Shown: piece by piece, positions 1 through 8,986 of the stretch | How the letters are laid out: each line of letters starts with the position of its first letter | Position numbering within the stretch: the stretch's first letter is position 1 | NCBI GenBank assembly: GCA_029238175.1 | Contig: JAQWGO010000069.1 | Span: 1-32,579 of the forward strand | DNA: 32,579 nt | Reading direction: 5' to 3' | From: Henriciella sp. | GTDB taxonomy: Bacteria > Pseudomonadota > Alphaproteobacteria > Caulobacterales > Hyphomonadaceae | The notes under the pieces: generated by a model | What the model was told of the DNA's origin: nothing | The model's input: the letters and a program-made list of their open reading frames with translations, nothing else | Database searches by the model: none | Position numbers and translations under genes: made by a program

Positions 1-253
1 CCGCGTATGGGTGAGCGCCAGATGATCCAGCAAGACGGACGGTTGATGTCGACGCGTTCTGTTCGTGGTCAGCTTGGTTATGCAGAGAACTTCCTGCGCA
101 TGTGTTTCTCAATTCCGGCAGAAAAATATGTTCCTAACCCGGTACTCATTCGAGCAATGGATCGTCTACTTATTCTCCAAGCTGACCACGAGCAGAACGC
201 GTCGACATCAACCGTCCGTCTTGCTGGATCATCTGGCGCTCACCCATACGCGG
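1..253. repeat. Inverted repeat at the window edge (77-bp arms, 99-base loop)
   Basis: Bases 1-77 are the reverse complement of bases 177-253, with one mismatch (T at 62 opposite G at 192). The loop is 78-176. The right arm is genuine citrate synthase sequence encoding the HEQNAST region. The left arm takes the place of the gltA sequence that should precede base 78. The mismatch falls at a third codon position and is synonymous (GAG versus GAA), as expected if the two arms came from closely related strains. Because the left arm begins exactly at base 1, a fold-back or contig-end assembly artefact is the simplest explanation. A real genomic inversion cannot be excluded. Confidence 0.9.
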
Positions 254-789
254 CAGTTGCTGCTGGTGTTGCTTCACTTTGGGGGCCAAGCCATGGCGGA
301 GCCAACGAAGCTTGTCTCAGAATGCTAAGAGAGATCGGCAGCGTTGAGCGTATTCCTGAGTTTATCGCTCGCGCTAAGGACAAAGACGATCCGTTCCGCC
401 TCATGGGCTTTGGTCACCGTGTTTACAAAAACTATGACCCGCGTGCGAAAGTTATGCAGCAGACTGTGCATGAGCTCATGGAAGCGCTGGATATCAAAGA
501 CAGCCCAATCATGCAGATTGCTGTTGAACTAGAAAAAATCGCGTTGGAGGATCCCTACTTCGTTGAGAAGAAGCTCTATCCAAACGTCGACTTCTATTCA
601 GGTATCGCGATGGACGCGATTGGCTTCCCAACAGACATGTTCACTGTTCTGTTCGCGATGGGTCGAACAGTCGGCTGGGTGTCACAACTCAACGAGATGA
701 TCGAAGATCCATCTCAGCGCATCGGTCGCCCACGTCAAATCTACACTGGTGCAGCAAAGCGCGATTTCGTGCCGATCGCTAACCGTTAG
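78..789 (+). CDS. gltA: Citrate synthase, C-terminal part (5' end missing)
   Basis: Citrate synthase condenses oxaloacetate and acetyl-CoA at the entry of the TCA cycle in the cytoplasm. About 237 native residues are present, against roughly 430 for the full enzyme, so the N-terminal 40-45% is missing. The catalytic triad is visible: His in [11 protein letters not shown] (codon 292-294), His in [14 protein letters not shown] (codon 415-417) and Asp in YPNVDFYSG (codon 589-591). Sequence before base 78 is an inverted copy of 177-253. The ATG at base 7 is therefore a chance start in that copy, although it happens to stay in frame. The gene is convergent with lpxB and overlaps its end by 11 bases (779-789). 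Its terminator lies inside the lpxB coding region. Identity is certain; only the upstream boundary is in doubt. Confidence 0.95.
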
Positions 790-1939
790 ACGCAACACGC
801 AAGATCGCTCGTGCGGCGATCTTAGACGCCTTTTCATCGCCCTCTCCCATTCGGGAGAGGGCTTTGTTTTGAGCATCTATTTGGGCGTAGCGGGCGGCTT
901 CATCTTTGAGAATTCGAACAGCCTCTTCCGACATCACGTCGGGCCTCAGCGTAGTTTGCAAATATTCAGGTGCAATCTCAGTATCATCAGCGGCAATGTT
1001 TAATAGCGTTATATGCGTTGGCTTGTAGAGGAAAAATCGCGCGATCGCCCATGTCATCCAGCCTGCTTTATATGCCACCTGAAATGGGGTGCCTTGAACA
1101 GCAAGTTCACTGGTGACGGTACCTGAACACGCCAATGCATAATCAGCGGCGGCCATTGCGTCCGGCCCGCTTTGGTCTGTATCCGTAATTGTCGCCCACT
1201 CAGTCACATAGGGAAACTGCTCTAAAAACGGCTCACGGATCGATGCTGCGGGCAAAATCACCACATGCACTTCCGGGAATTTTTCCTTGGTCAGCTTAGC
1301 AGCCTCAATGAGAGCAGGCGCAACGCGTCTGATTTCGCTGGGTCGACTTCCCGGCAAAACCAAAAGTAATTTAGCTGTGTCGGAGAAGCCGTACTGCCCT
1401 CTAAACTTTGCGCCGTCGCCTTTGTCGGTGCGACTTAGTGCAGGGCTTCCCATCACAGTTACAGGCAAACCAAAAGGCTCGTAGTAAGGAACCTCCATCG
1501 CGTGCAGGCAAACAAGATGATCGACGACTGCGGCAAGTTTCTTGGCGCGCCCGGCACGCGTGGCCCAAACCTGCGGCCCGACCAGCTTAACAATCTTGAT
1601 CTGCGGAGCTTGTTCCTTCAATCGTTCGGCAATACGGATCATGAAGCCCCATGAATCGACCAATACGACTGTATCTGGATTAAACGCGATAATGTCTGCA
1701 ACAGCAGCATCCACAAGTTTCAGAACCGTTCCGTAGATCTTGAGGCCGTCAAATATCCCAACGATAGAGAGCGGCGAAACGTCTATTGGAGATACGATAC
1801 CCACCTTAGCGAGCTCGCCCCCGCCAATGCCGGCAAATTTGGTGTGAGGGGACAATTCCTTCAGGGCTTCGACCGTTTCACGGGCCAAAAGATCACCAGA
1901 AGCTTCGGCGGCCACCATATAGATGCGCGGCGCCGTCAT
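779..1939 (-). CDS. lpxB: Lipid-A-disaccharide synthase
   Basis: LpxB is a GT19 glycosyltransferase. It joins UDP-2,3-diacylglucosamine and lipid X to form lipid A disaccharide 1-phosphate at the inner membrane. The protein of about 386 residues starts [16 protein letters not shown], matching the family's N-terminal GE/ASGD motif, and carries the expected [11 protein letters not shown] and [13 protein letters not shown] motifs. I chose ATG at 1939, which overlaps the lpxI stop as ATGA. A TTG nine bases upstream (1948) is also open but less likely. It is the last gene of the long envelope operon and directly follows the gene making its substrate. The 3' end is convergent with gltA and carries the gltA terminator on the opposite strand. 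Confidence 0.95.
   Translation of the reverse strand: MTAPRIYMVAAEASGDLLARETVEALKELSPHTKFAGIGGGELAKVGIVSPIDVSPLSIVGIFDGLKIYGTVLKLVDAAVADIIAFNPDTVVLVDSWGFMIRIAERLKEQAPQIKIVKLVGPQVWATRAGRAKKLAAVVDHLVCLHAMEVPYYEPFGLPVTVMGSPALSRTDKGDGAKFRGQYGFSDTAKLLLVLPGSRPSEIRRVAPALIEAAKLTKEKFPEVHVVILPAASIREPFLEQFPYVTEWATITDTDQSGPDAMAAADYALACSGTVTSELAVQGTPFQVAYKAGWMTWAIARFFLYKPTHITLLNIAADDTEIAPEYLQTTLRPDVMSEEAVRILKDEAARYAQIDAQNKALSRMGEGDEKASKIAARAILRVASNG
801..870 (+). terminator. gltA intrinsic terminator, inside the lpxB 3' end
   Basis: There are two hairpins. The first pairs 801-808 with 816-823 (AAGATCGC/GCGATCTT, 7-base loop). The second is a perfect 10-bp GC-rich stem, 839-848 with 853-862 (GCCCTCTCCC/GGGAGAGGGC, loop ATTC), followed by TTTGTTTT at 863-870. 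The second is a textbook rho-independent terminator for + strand transcription, about 50 bases after the gltA stop. The same bases encode the LpxB C-terminus on the other strand. Confidence 0.85.
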
Positions 1940-2778
1940 CACGGCCAATCTTTCGAGAACCCGTATAGGAACAAATTCAAACGGTTCGCTTCTTCGCGAA
2001 GGGATTTCTCATCCAGAAGAAGCGCGCCTCCAGCCTCAAATCCGATCCCCGCAAGGCCAGCATTTGCAGCACCTTCAAGCGTTTTCAACCCAATCGTCGG
2101 CAGATCAATCCTGCGATCTTGGCCCGGCTTTGGCCGTTTCACCAAAACACCAGACCGGTTCGTCTGCGTGCCGCGAATTTCCTGAGGCAGGGTCCCGCAG
2201 CGCTGAAGCATTTGATCGGTACCTTCCTGAGCCTCAACACAGAGCACCAATCCGGCATTCACGATAGTACCCTGTCCGATATCCATTCGCCCGATTTCGG
2301 CCGCGACATGTGCCGCTTTCTTTATATCCTCAAGCTGCGCTTCTGTTGGAGTCGGGCCCGCTAGATGCCCCTCTTGCGCAAGAAGGTTTCCAGCCGCTTG
2401 TTCGGCACCAATGATTTCAAACCCTTCGGATTCAAACGTCTTCGCCATGAGCGTTAAGAGAGCGTCATCACCCTTACTCGCCGCAGCGATGACCTTCGGA
2501 AGAAAAGAGATGCCCTTTAAGTCTGGCTTCAAAGCTGAAAACTCGGGGCGTTTAACGATCCCAGCAAAGCAAACTTGTTTGCAGCCTGCTTTGTGGAAAG
2601 CTTTGAATATTTTACCAATTTCAGCAATCGCGACGATCTCACCGTCATACCCCGACAGTTCCGGCTCAACGAATCCTTTTAGACGCAGAACATAAACACC
2701 CTGCCCACGCGCCACCGCTGCCTCGGCAACAGAAACTGGCAATTGTCCTAATCCTGCGATGATACCTAGGGGTGCCAA
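1939..2778 (-). CDS. lpxI: UDP-2,3-diacylglucosamine pyrophosphatase, LpxI type
   Basis: LpxI hydrolyses UDP-2,3-diacylglucosamine to lipid X plus UMP. It is the alphaproteobacterial alternative to LpxH and is unrelated to it. The N-terminus (APLGIIAGLGQLP) and the LKPDLKGI, EGFEIIGAEQ and TQTNRSGVLVKRPKPGQDRRIDLPTIG blocks are typical of the family (formerly DUF1009). I prefer a TTG start at 2778: AGGAG lies seven bases upstream and overlaps the lpxA stop, and the protein then begins at the conserved APLGIIAG. A GTG at 2805 would add nine residues and overlap lpxA by 16 bases. It sits between lpxA and lpxB, as in Caulobacter. Confidence 0.93.
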   Translation of the reverse strand: MAPLGIIAGLGQLPVSVAEAAVARGQGVYVLRLKGFVEPELSGYDGEIVAIAEIGKIFKAFHKAGCKQVCFAGIVKRPEFSALKPDLKGISFLPKVIAAASKGDDALLTLMAKTFESEGFEIIGAEQAAGNLLAQEGHLAGPTPTEAQLEDIKKAAHVAAEIGRMDIGQGTIVNAGLVLCVEAQEGTDQMLQRCGTLPQEIRGTQTNRSGVLVKRPKPGQDRRIDLPTIGLKTLEGAANAGLAGIGFEAGGALLLDEKSLREEANRLNLFLYGFSKDWP

Positions 2779-2789
2779 AGCGCAATCTC

Positions 2790-3581
2790 CTAGCGCGGCA
2801 GGCACAAGGCCCGGCTCTTATTGCTTTTGATGAAGTTCACAATTTCCATGACTTCAGGACTATCGGCAAAGGTTATAGCCGTATCTTCAAGGCGTTCGGT
2901 AAACGTGCCTTCTTTAGCGTATAGCATGCGATAGGCTGACCTTAGACTACGGATTGTGTCCCGGCCGAACCCCCTGCGCTTCAAGCCGACAACGTTGAGG
3001 CCAGCAAGGTGAGCGTGATTTCCGACGACTGACCCATAAGGGATGACATCAGCAACAAGAATTGCGCCGCCGCCGACAAAAGCGTGATCACCAATGCGGC
3101 ACCATTGATGGACGGCCACTGCGCCGCCGAACCAAACTTGATCGCCAGCCGTCACATGCCCGCCAATGTGTGTATTATTCGCAATGACGCACTTATCGCC
3201 AATCTGGCAATCATGCGCCGCGTGCGTGTGCGCCATGAAAAGACAGTCACTACCGATTTTCGTCAGACCGCCATGCTCTGGTGATCCAGTATGGAGTGTT
3301 GTGTGCTCACGCATGATAGTACGCGCACCAACCTGAAGCCGGGACTCATCACTCGGTTTGTAGCCAAGAACTTGAGGTCCGCCACCAATGACCGAGCCAG
3401 GATGGATCTCAACACTGTCACCTAGCGTCGTCCGCCCGGTCACCATTCCTTTTGGAAAGATCGTGACATTATCACCAAGTTCAACGCCGGCGCCAATATA
3501 GGCAAACGCACCAATGGATACGTTCATACCAAGCTGCGCGCCATCTTCAACGATTGCGGTCGGATGTATCTCTACACTCAT
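2790..3581 (-). CDS. lpxA: UDP-N-acetylglucosamine O-acyltransferase
   Basis: LpxA transfers a hydroxyacyl chain from acyl-ACP to O-3 of UDP-GlcNAc, the first step of lipid A synthesis, in the cytoplasm. At 263 residues it has the usual length. The N-terminal two thirds is a hexapeptide-repeat left-handed beta helix (repeats such as [17 protein letters not shown]). The catalytic histidine is at about residue 123 in [12 protein letters not shown]. The C-terminal helical part begins near [13 protein letters not shown] 3581 overlaps the lpxD stop as ATGA, so the two are translationally coupled. In many Proteobacteria fabZ separates lpxD from lpxA; here it is absent. Confidence 0.97.
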   Translation of the reverse strand: MSVEIHPTAIVEDGAQLGMNVSIGAFAYIGAGVELGDNVTIFPKGMVTGRTTLGDSVEIHPGSVIGGGPQVLGYKPSDESRLQVGARTIMREHTTLHTGSPEHGGLTKIGSDCLFMAHTHAAHDCQIGDKCVIANNTHIGGHVTAGDQVWFGGAVAVHQWCRIGDHAFVGGGAILVADVIPYGSVVGNHAHLAGLNVVGLKRRGFGRDTIRSLRSAYRMLYAKEGTFTERLEDTAITFADSPEVMEIVNFIKSNKSRALCLPR

Positions 3582-4585
3582 ACAGAAGGTTTCTTTCCAC
3601 GTTTAACTTGACGTTGGAGCCAAGCGACTTCGCGCAAGAATTGTCTGAACGGTTTCGCGGGACGGCCGCCCCATGTCTCGCCAGCGGGCACATTTGACAT
3701 AACACCGGCATCAGCGGTCAAAATCGCGCCTTCGCCAATCTCTAAATGATCGGCAATACCAACACGGCCGCCCATCAAAACACCGTCACCGACATTCACT
3801 GTGCCTGAAATACCGGAGAAACTTGCCATCAAAACATTTCGCCCAATCACAACATTATGCCCGATCTGAACGAGATTATCGATCTTACTGCGTTCACCGA
3901 CAATCGTATCAGAAAAAGCGCCGCGATCGATACACGTGTTCCCACCAATCATTACATAGTCTTGAATGATGACTCGTCCCCATTGGGGAACATCAACAGC
4001 GCCTTCTGGGCCAGACGTCACGCCGAACCCGCTCTCACCGATACGCGCACCGGAGAGAATATTCACATGGTTGCCAATAAGCGCGCAGCGGATAGATGCG
4101 TTTGCTCCAATCTTCGTGCCCATACCAATTTGTACCCCCGGCCCAATAACCACATTTGGTCCAATCACGGAACCGGCCCCGATTGAAGCTCCAGCGCCAA
4201 TAAACACACCCGGCGCAATCTCCGCATCAGGATGAATAGAGGCGTCATCGCCTTCAGCTGACCACGACTTTAGCTCAAACAGCGCTTCCGCTGCATGGAT
4301 ATGCGCCAAACGCGGTATAGCGACGACAAGCGGGATCACACCCTCGGGCAGGCCTTCAGCGCTCGCCTCTTTTACGAAACATGCAGTCGCCGTCGCGCTT
4401 ACATTCGCCGCTGTCTTTGCGTTGCCCTCGTGAAAACAGATATCGCCGGGTCCAGCAAGTCCAGCCGCGGCGATGCCTGATATCTCGGCATCGGTCGCTT
4501 CAGAAAGATCGAAACCACAAATGGCAGAAAGGGCCCGCAGTGTCTGCGAACCCTTAAAGTCATAAAAACGAGAATCTAAGGCCAT
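3578..4585 (-). CDS. lpxD: UDP-3-O-(3-hydroxyacyl)glucosamine N-acyltransferase
   Basis: LpxD adds the second, N-linked hydroxyacyl chain in lipid A synthesis. The 335-residue protein has the family's N-terminal uridine-binding domain (about residues 1-105) and then a hexapeptide-repeat beta helix from about residue 118. The catalytic histidine is at about residue 243 in [15 protein letters not shown], and the C-terminal helix ends in a lysine-rich tail (KRGKKPSV). It follows skp after 12 bases and runs directly into lpxA with a 4-base overlap. No strong Shine-Dalgarno is seen before ATG 4585, which fits coupling to upstream translation. Confidence 0.97.
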   Translation of the reverse strand: MALDSRFYDFKGSQTLRALSAICGFDLSEATDAEISGIAAAGLAGPGDICFHEGNAKTAANVSATATACFVKEASAEGLPEGVIPLVVAIPRLAHIHAAEALFELKSWSAEGDDASIHPDAEIAPGVFIGAGASIGAGSVIGPNVVIGPGVQIGMGTKIGANASIRCALIGNHVNILSGARIGESGFGVTSGPEGAVDVPQWGRVIIQDYVMIGGNTCIDRGAFSDTIVGERSKIDNLVQIGHNVVIGRNVLMASFSGISGTVNVGDGVLMGGRVGIADHLEIGEGAILTADAGVMSNVPAGETWGGRPAKPFRQFLREVAWLQRQVKRGKKPSV

Positions 4586-4597
4586 CGGCGGTATCGA

Positions 4598-5188
4598 CTA
4601 TCGAGCAGGTTGCGTTGGCATCTTCTGACGAACGACAGAGATCGTAGGTGTCTTAGCATCCATCTTGCTTATCACGAGCGCTGTTACATCAATGCTTGGA
4701 TCAGTATAAACAGCTTCAGCGCGATCAACCATCAATTGCGCGCCCTTCTCGGTCACGACTTCCTGTAGCACTGGACGCAGCGCGACGTAGAAATCTGACC
4801 ACGCTTTGCGCTCGGTCAACTGTAATTCGCCCGAAGCGATTTGACGGCGGCGATTGAAGTCCTGAGCCTTGCGCGCATACGTTTCAACTTTTGTCTTGAG
4901 CGCCGCATCTGCCCGCATTGCTTGCGGCGTCATATTCGCCGTCTGAGCTTCGATACTCTTGCTCTCAGTGTTGAGCTGGTCCGCTGTTGGCTTGAGCTCG
5001 CGTTCGATTGAGCTGCCAATACCTTTCAGTTTGGCCTGAATATCTTTGCCAGCTTTACTATCTTGCATGATCTTGCCTTGATCGATCACAATAACGGTTG
5101 TGCCTTGAGCGGTGGCGATGGGGGCAGAAACAGCGACGGTCCCGAGGCTGAAGGCAAATGCGGCAAGCATAGGTTTAATTGAAAACAT
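4598..5188 (-). CDS. skp: OmpH/Skp-family periplasmic chaperone
   Basis: Skp-type chaperones hold unfolded outer-membrane proteins in the periplasm for delivery to BamA. The 196-residue protein begins with a signal peptide (hydrophobic stretch ending in APIATAQG, about residues 1-28). It continues with the family's opening strand (TTVIVIDQGKIMQDSKAG) and a long charged helical region (about 50-150) suited to the tentacle-like coiled arms. It ends in a short proline-rich tail. AGGAGAG precedes ATG 5188. Its place between bamA and lpxD is the standard one. Sequence in this family varies a lot, so assignment rests on architecture and position. Confidence 0.9.
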   Translation of the reverse strand: MFSIKPMLAAFAFSLGTVAVSAPIATAQGTTVIVIDQGKIMQDSKAGKDIQAKLKGIGSSIERELKPTADQLNTESKSIEAQTANMTPQAMRADAALKTKVETYARKAQDFNRRRQIASGELQLTERKAWSDFYVALRPVLQEVVTEKGAQLMVDRAEAVYTDPSIDVTALVISKMDAKTPTISVVRQKMPTQPAR

Positions 5189-5212
5189 GAGGGCTCTCCT
5201 TAGGGCAAAAAA

Positions 5213-7780
5213 TTAGAAACGGGTGGACGTACTAAAGCGGAATGTCTCCGTCTTATCGTACTCCTCCTTGCGTAGGATTTGTGAGAAGTCGAACTGGATA
5301 GGTCCGAACGGTGAGTCCCAGCCCACTGAAAGGCCTGCGGTTGCCCGAAGCGACAGTGAGTCTTTGATTTGTCTTACTGCTGGCGTTGAGCCGAAGCCGT
5401 TATACTGCCCCGCTCGCGTAATGAAGAAAACAGGGTCATCGATGTCTGCATCATCCAGATTCCCGACCGAGCCAACTTCTGCGAATAGCTTCGTTTTGAT
5501 GCCGTACTCCTCTGGCAAATAGTTCGGCAAAGTAAGTTCAGCGGTGCCTTGATAGTAAGCCTTACCGCCCAACGCATTCAGACCCTTAATGTCAATCGGG
5601 TTACCGTTCTCATCTGCAAGCACATCAACAACACGCGGTCCAACACCAGCGACATCGAAACCACGGAAGGTTGAGCCACCCCGGAAGAAGCGGTTATTAA
5701 TCCGGATACTATCGTCGTCACCCAGAGGCTCAATCAAGCCGCCAGACACACGCAGACTCGCCCGCACACCTTTGAAAATACCGCGATACGTTGCGCCAGA
5801 CACTTCTGTACGCAGGTATTGTACGTCTCCGCCGACACCAGCAAAGTCTTGGCTGAGCGAGAAGTCAAAACCACCTGTAGGCGCGATTGGATCATTCCGT
5901 CGATCCCAGTTAAACGAATACCCAATAAGCGACGTAATATCAGCACGTTCGCTATCGCAAATCGTTGAGCGGAATAAAAACTCATTTGAACACTGATCGA
6001 CAATCGAAGTACCATCCGGCTGCGGCGTACGATCAACCGGAACAAGCAACACTTGGTCAAAGTCATCAGAAGTGTCGTCTGGTGTTCCAGCATCGTTGAC
6101 GACGGTTTCAGTAAACTGTCCGCCAGTCGCATCATCAATCAGCAAGTTGCGGTCGAGGACGTTAATTTCGTCTGATTGCAATCTGTAACGGAGACTTAAC
6201 CCGGTGTTTTCCGTCAGTGGAAAACCAAAGTTTATGCCAGCACCAACAGTTTCTGACTCAAAGTTTGAAACATCCAAAAAGTCTGAGCTCGTCGAAAACA
6301 GGTCTAGACCAGCAGACAAGTTGCGGTCCAAGAAGCGCGGCTCTCTGAACCGGAAGTCGACGAACTGTTGACGATCAGACGCTGAAACTCTTGCGGTCAC
6401 AGACTGGCCACGTCCGCGGAGGTTTCGCTGTGTAACACTGAGGTCAATCAAGAACTGATCCACAGAAGAGAAACCAGCTGCGAAAGAAAGCTCACCTGTT
6501 GCTTGTTCCTCTACAGACAGCTCAACAACAGTCCGGTCCGGCTTAGAACCTGGCGTCTCTGTAATCTCAACTTCCTTAAAGTAGCCAAGGGAACGAACGC
6601 GGTTGCGCGAGCGATCGAGCAATACGCGGTTAAAGGCATCACCTTCAGCAACCCGTAGTTCACGCCGGATCACACGATCCAATGTGCTTGTATTGCCAAC
6701 AATATTGATACGCTCGATGTAAACACGTGGGCCTTCATCGAGGGCGAAAGTGACGTTCACTTTCTTCGTATCGGGATCTTTTTCCAAACGCGGCGTCACG
6801 TCGACAAAAGCGTAACCCGCAATACCAGCTGCATATGTCAGCGTATCAATCGTGTCCTCAATCGCGTCGCCCCTAAAGAGGTCGCCATCCTTGAACGGAA
6901 CAGCGCGCGTTAGAGCGTCCGAATTGAGCTTATCCAGCGCCGTTTCAACTTTAACTTCGCCAAATGAATACAAGTCACCTTCTTCGAGCGTGTACGTGAC
7001 ATAAAAATCCTCACGATCTGGTGTGAGGTCAGCTACGGCTGAAATCACACGAAAATCATAGAAGCCTTTGTTCTGATAGAATGTCCGCAACAGTTCACGG
7101 TCATACTCAAGACGGCCAGGATCATAGTTATCGTTTGAACTAAAGAAGCGCCACCATCGAGACTGCTTGGTGACAACTTCGCTGCGCAAACGGCGGTCTG
7201 AATATTCTTCATTACCAATGAAGTTAATCGCGCGCACACCCGTGACAGGGCCTTCGGTCGCGACAAAAACAAGATCGACACGGTTTTGATCGAGCGGCTT
7301 ATATTGCGGTTCTACGGTCGCAGAAAATCGACCTGACTTGCGGTAAAGGTCTAGGATACGCTGAACATCGGCCTGCACGCGGGCTGCGGTAAAGATACCG
7401 CGCGGCGCAGCCTGAATTTCTTCACGCATTTTATCGTCATCAATCGCGCTGTTACCCTCGAACAGAACACGGTTAATGATCGGGTTCTCAACCACCCGAA
7501 CGACAAGATCGGGGCCGGCCTTCTCGAAAGACGCATCTGCGAAAAGACCGGTCGCAAATAGTGTTTTAAGTGACAGATCGATTCGACTTGGATCAAACTC
7601 ATCGCCGGGCTCAACCAGCAAGTAGGATTGGATCGTACGATCCTCAATCCGCTGATTTCCTTCGACAATAATCTGACGGATCGTCTCTCCGGACTGCGCA
7701 TGCGCAGGCAGCGCCGCAATCGCGGTCGCACCAGCAAGGGATATCGTGGCCATAAAGGCTGCAGCAATTACTTTACGCAT
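5213..7780 (-). CDS. bamA: Outer membrane protein assembly factor BamA
   Basis: BamA is the central Omp85-type insertase that folds beta-barrel proteins into the outer membrane. At 855 residues it is of normal length. It has a signal peptide (about 1-28, ending PAHAQS), then five POTRA domains (about 33-430), then a 16-strand barrel ending in phenylalanine (STSTRF). The loop-6 motif is present as FRGGSTFRGFDVAG, equivalent to the conserved VRGF/Y. The barrel contains an aspartate-rich segment (DDATGG...DAGTPDDTSDDFDQ) that looks like an extracellular loop. It lies between rseP and skp in the envelope operon. Confidence 0.97.
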   Translation of the reverse strand: MRKVIAAAFMATISLAGATAIAALPAHAQSGETIRQIIVEGNQRIEDRTIQSYLLVEPGDEFDPSRIDLSLKTLFATGLFADASFEKAGPDLVVRVVENPIINRVLFEGNSAIDDDKMREEIQAAPRGIFTAARVQADVQRILDLYRKSGRFSATVEPQYKPLDQNRVDLVFVATEGPVTGVRAINFIGNEEYSDRRLRSEVVTKQSRWWRFFSSNDNYDPGRLEYDRELLRTFYQNKGFYDFRVISAVADLTPDREDFYVTYTLEEGDLYSFGEVKVETALDKLNSDALTRAVPFKDGDLFRGDAIEDTIDTLTYAAGIAGYAFVDVTPRLEKDPDTKKVNVTFALDEGPRVYIERINIVGNTSTLDRVIRRELRVAEGDAFNRVLLDRSRNRVRSLGYFKEVEITETPGSKPDRTVVELSVEEQATGELSFAAGFSSVDQFLIDLSVTQRNLRGRGQSVTARVSASDRQQFVDFRFREPRFLDRNLSAGLDLFSTSSDFLDVSNFESETVGAGINFGFPLTENTGLSLRYRLQSDEINVLDRNLLIDDATGGQFTETVVNDAGTPDDTSDDFDQVLLVPVDRTPQPDGTSIVDQCSNEFLFRSTICDSERADITSLIGYSFNWDRRNDPIAPTGGFDFSLSQDFAGVGGDVQYLRTEVSGATYRGIFKGVRASLRVSGGLIEPLGDDDSIRINNRFFRGGSTFRGFDVAGVGPRVVDVLADENGNPIDIKGLNALGGKAYYQGTAELTLPNYLPEEYGIKTKLFAEVGSVGNLDDADIDDPVFFITRAGQYNGFGSTPAVRQIKDSLSLRATAGLSVGWDSPFGPIQFDFSQILRKEEYDKTETFRFSTSTRF

Positions 7781-7811
7781 TGAACTTTCGTTCCTCCATT
7801 GCAGGCGACTA

Positions 7812-8984
7812 TCAGCCCGTTGGCCCGTTGAACAGGCCTGTTTCCAGTATGTCGCCCCAAGTGATAAACACGAACATGGTCAATAGCAGACCAAGGCCAG
7901 CCATCAATGCCATCTCCTGCACCTTTTCTGGCATGGTTTTACCAGTGACAAATTCGTAAGCGTTAAACACCAAGTGCCCGCCATCCAACACAGGGAGTGG
8001 CAGCAGGTTAAAAAATCCGATCCCAACCGAGACCAGCGCGCAAAGCTGCACTGCAGACCATAGCAATGCCATCCAGCGATCCGCTAAAGGGACCTCCGTT
8101 GCTGCCATTGTTTGGTTAACAATCCGGCGGCCTGCGTCTCCAACCGCCACTGGCCCACTCATAAGCGCAATAGGCTCTTTGCCAGTGACAATGCGGGAAA
8201 GCATAAACACTGTTCGCTGCAGCGTTTTATACGTCTCGCGCGATCCTTTTTGAACTGCACCGAGAGGACCAAACTTCTTATACTCAACCGAACCTTGCAC
8301 AAAGAACGGTGTCATACCGATTGTACCTTGCGGCATCACTTGACCGATTGGATTGGCGCGCACAACGCGCTCAGGAACAATCGTCAGCTCTACAGGCTCA
8401 CCGTCTCGCAGAACGGTAAAAGCAACGTTCCGACCAGACGACATCGTCGTAATTGCGGTCATGTCCATATAACTGCGCACACGCTGACCGTCGACAGTTT
8501 GGACAACGTCACCAACCTGCATTCCCGCTTCAATTGCAGGACTGTCAGCGGCCAAATCATATGCGTAAACGTCATACTGCTCGATGCCGCGAAAACCGAA
8601 GAAGACCGAGAAAAGCACAACCGCAAGAATGAAGTTCGCGAACGGTCCGCCCAGCGAAACAAGTGACCGGGCGCCGACGCCTAACTCATTATAGCGTTTT
8701 CCAACGGGACCCGTTTCGACTTTGCCCACATCACCGGGCATTTGGCCTTCACCAACAAATTTAACAAACCCACCAAGTGGAATCCAATTGACGCGCCACC
8801 GCGTGCCACGTTTGTCTTTTTTCTCAAAGATAGGCGCACCGAAACCGACGGAGAACGATTCTACCGCCGCACCGAAATATCGACCAACATAATAGTGCCC
8901 AAGCTCGTGAATGATCACGACCACGCCAAGAAGGAGCGCTAGGCAAATGAGGAAGATCGGGCCCTGGGCCAGCAATTCCAGCAA
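7812..8984 (-). CDS. rseP: Site-2 intramembrane zinc metalloprotease, RseP/MmpA type
   Basis: This family cleaves membrane-anchored substrates such as anti-sigma factors within the inner membrane. The Caulobacter orthologue MmpA cleaves PodJ. The 390-residue protein has the zinc motif HELGH at residues 26-30 in the first membrane helix, a single PDZ domain (about 115-200, SPAIEAGMQVGDVV) and the LDGGH third-ligand motif near the C-terminus (NLLPLPVLDGGHL). The start is TTG 8984 with AGGAG seven bases upstream, overlapping the dxr stop region. One PDZ domain, not the two of E. coli RseP, is usual in this class. Confidence 0.95.
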   Translation of the reverse strand: MLELLAQGPIFLICLALLLGVVVIIHELGHYYVGRYFGAAVESFSVGFGAPIFEKKDKRGTRWRVNWIPLGGFVKFVGEGQMPGDVGKVETGPVGKRYNELGVGARSLVSLGGPFANFILAVVLFSVFFGFRGIEQYDVYAYDLAADSPAIEAGMQVGDVVQTVDGQRVRSYMDMTAITTMSSGRNVAFTVLRDGEPVELTIVPERVVRANPIGQVMPQGTIGMTPFFVQGSVEYKKFGPLGAVQKGSRETYKTLQRTVFMLSRIVTGKEPIALMSGPVAVGDAGRRIVNQTMAATEVPLADRWMALLWSAVQLCALVSVGIGFFNLLPLPVLDGGHLVFNAYEFVTGKTMPEKVQEMALMAGLGLLLTMFVFITWGDILETGLFNGPTG

Positions 8985-8986
8985 AC

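Noticed and set aside
7-77. ATG at base 7 as the start of the gltA reading frame
   Set aside because: These bases are an inverted copy of 177-253. The peptide they encode has no place in citrate synthase, which is recognisable only from YAENFLRM onward.
7351-7767. Second - strand frame inside bamA
   Set aside because: It is a shifted frame inside the BamA signal peptide and POTRA region. BamA itself is unbroken, so this is not a frameshift remnant.
8112-8666. + strand frame of 184 codons opposite rseP
   Set aside because: It lies wholly inside the rseP coding sequence and has a low-complexity, basic composition with no ribosome-binding site or domain.
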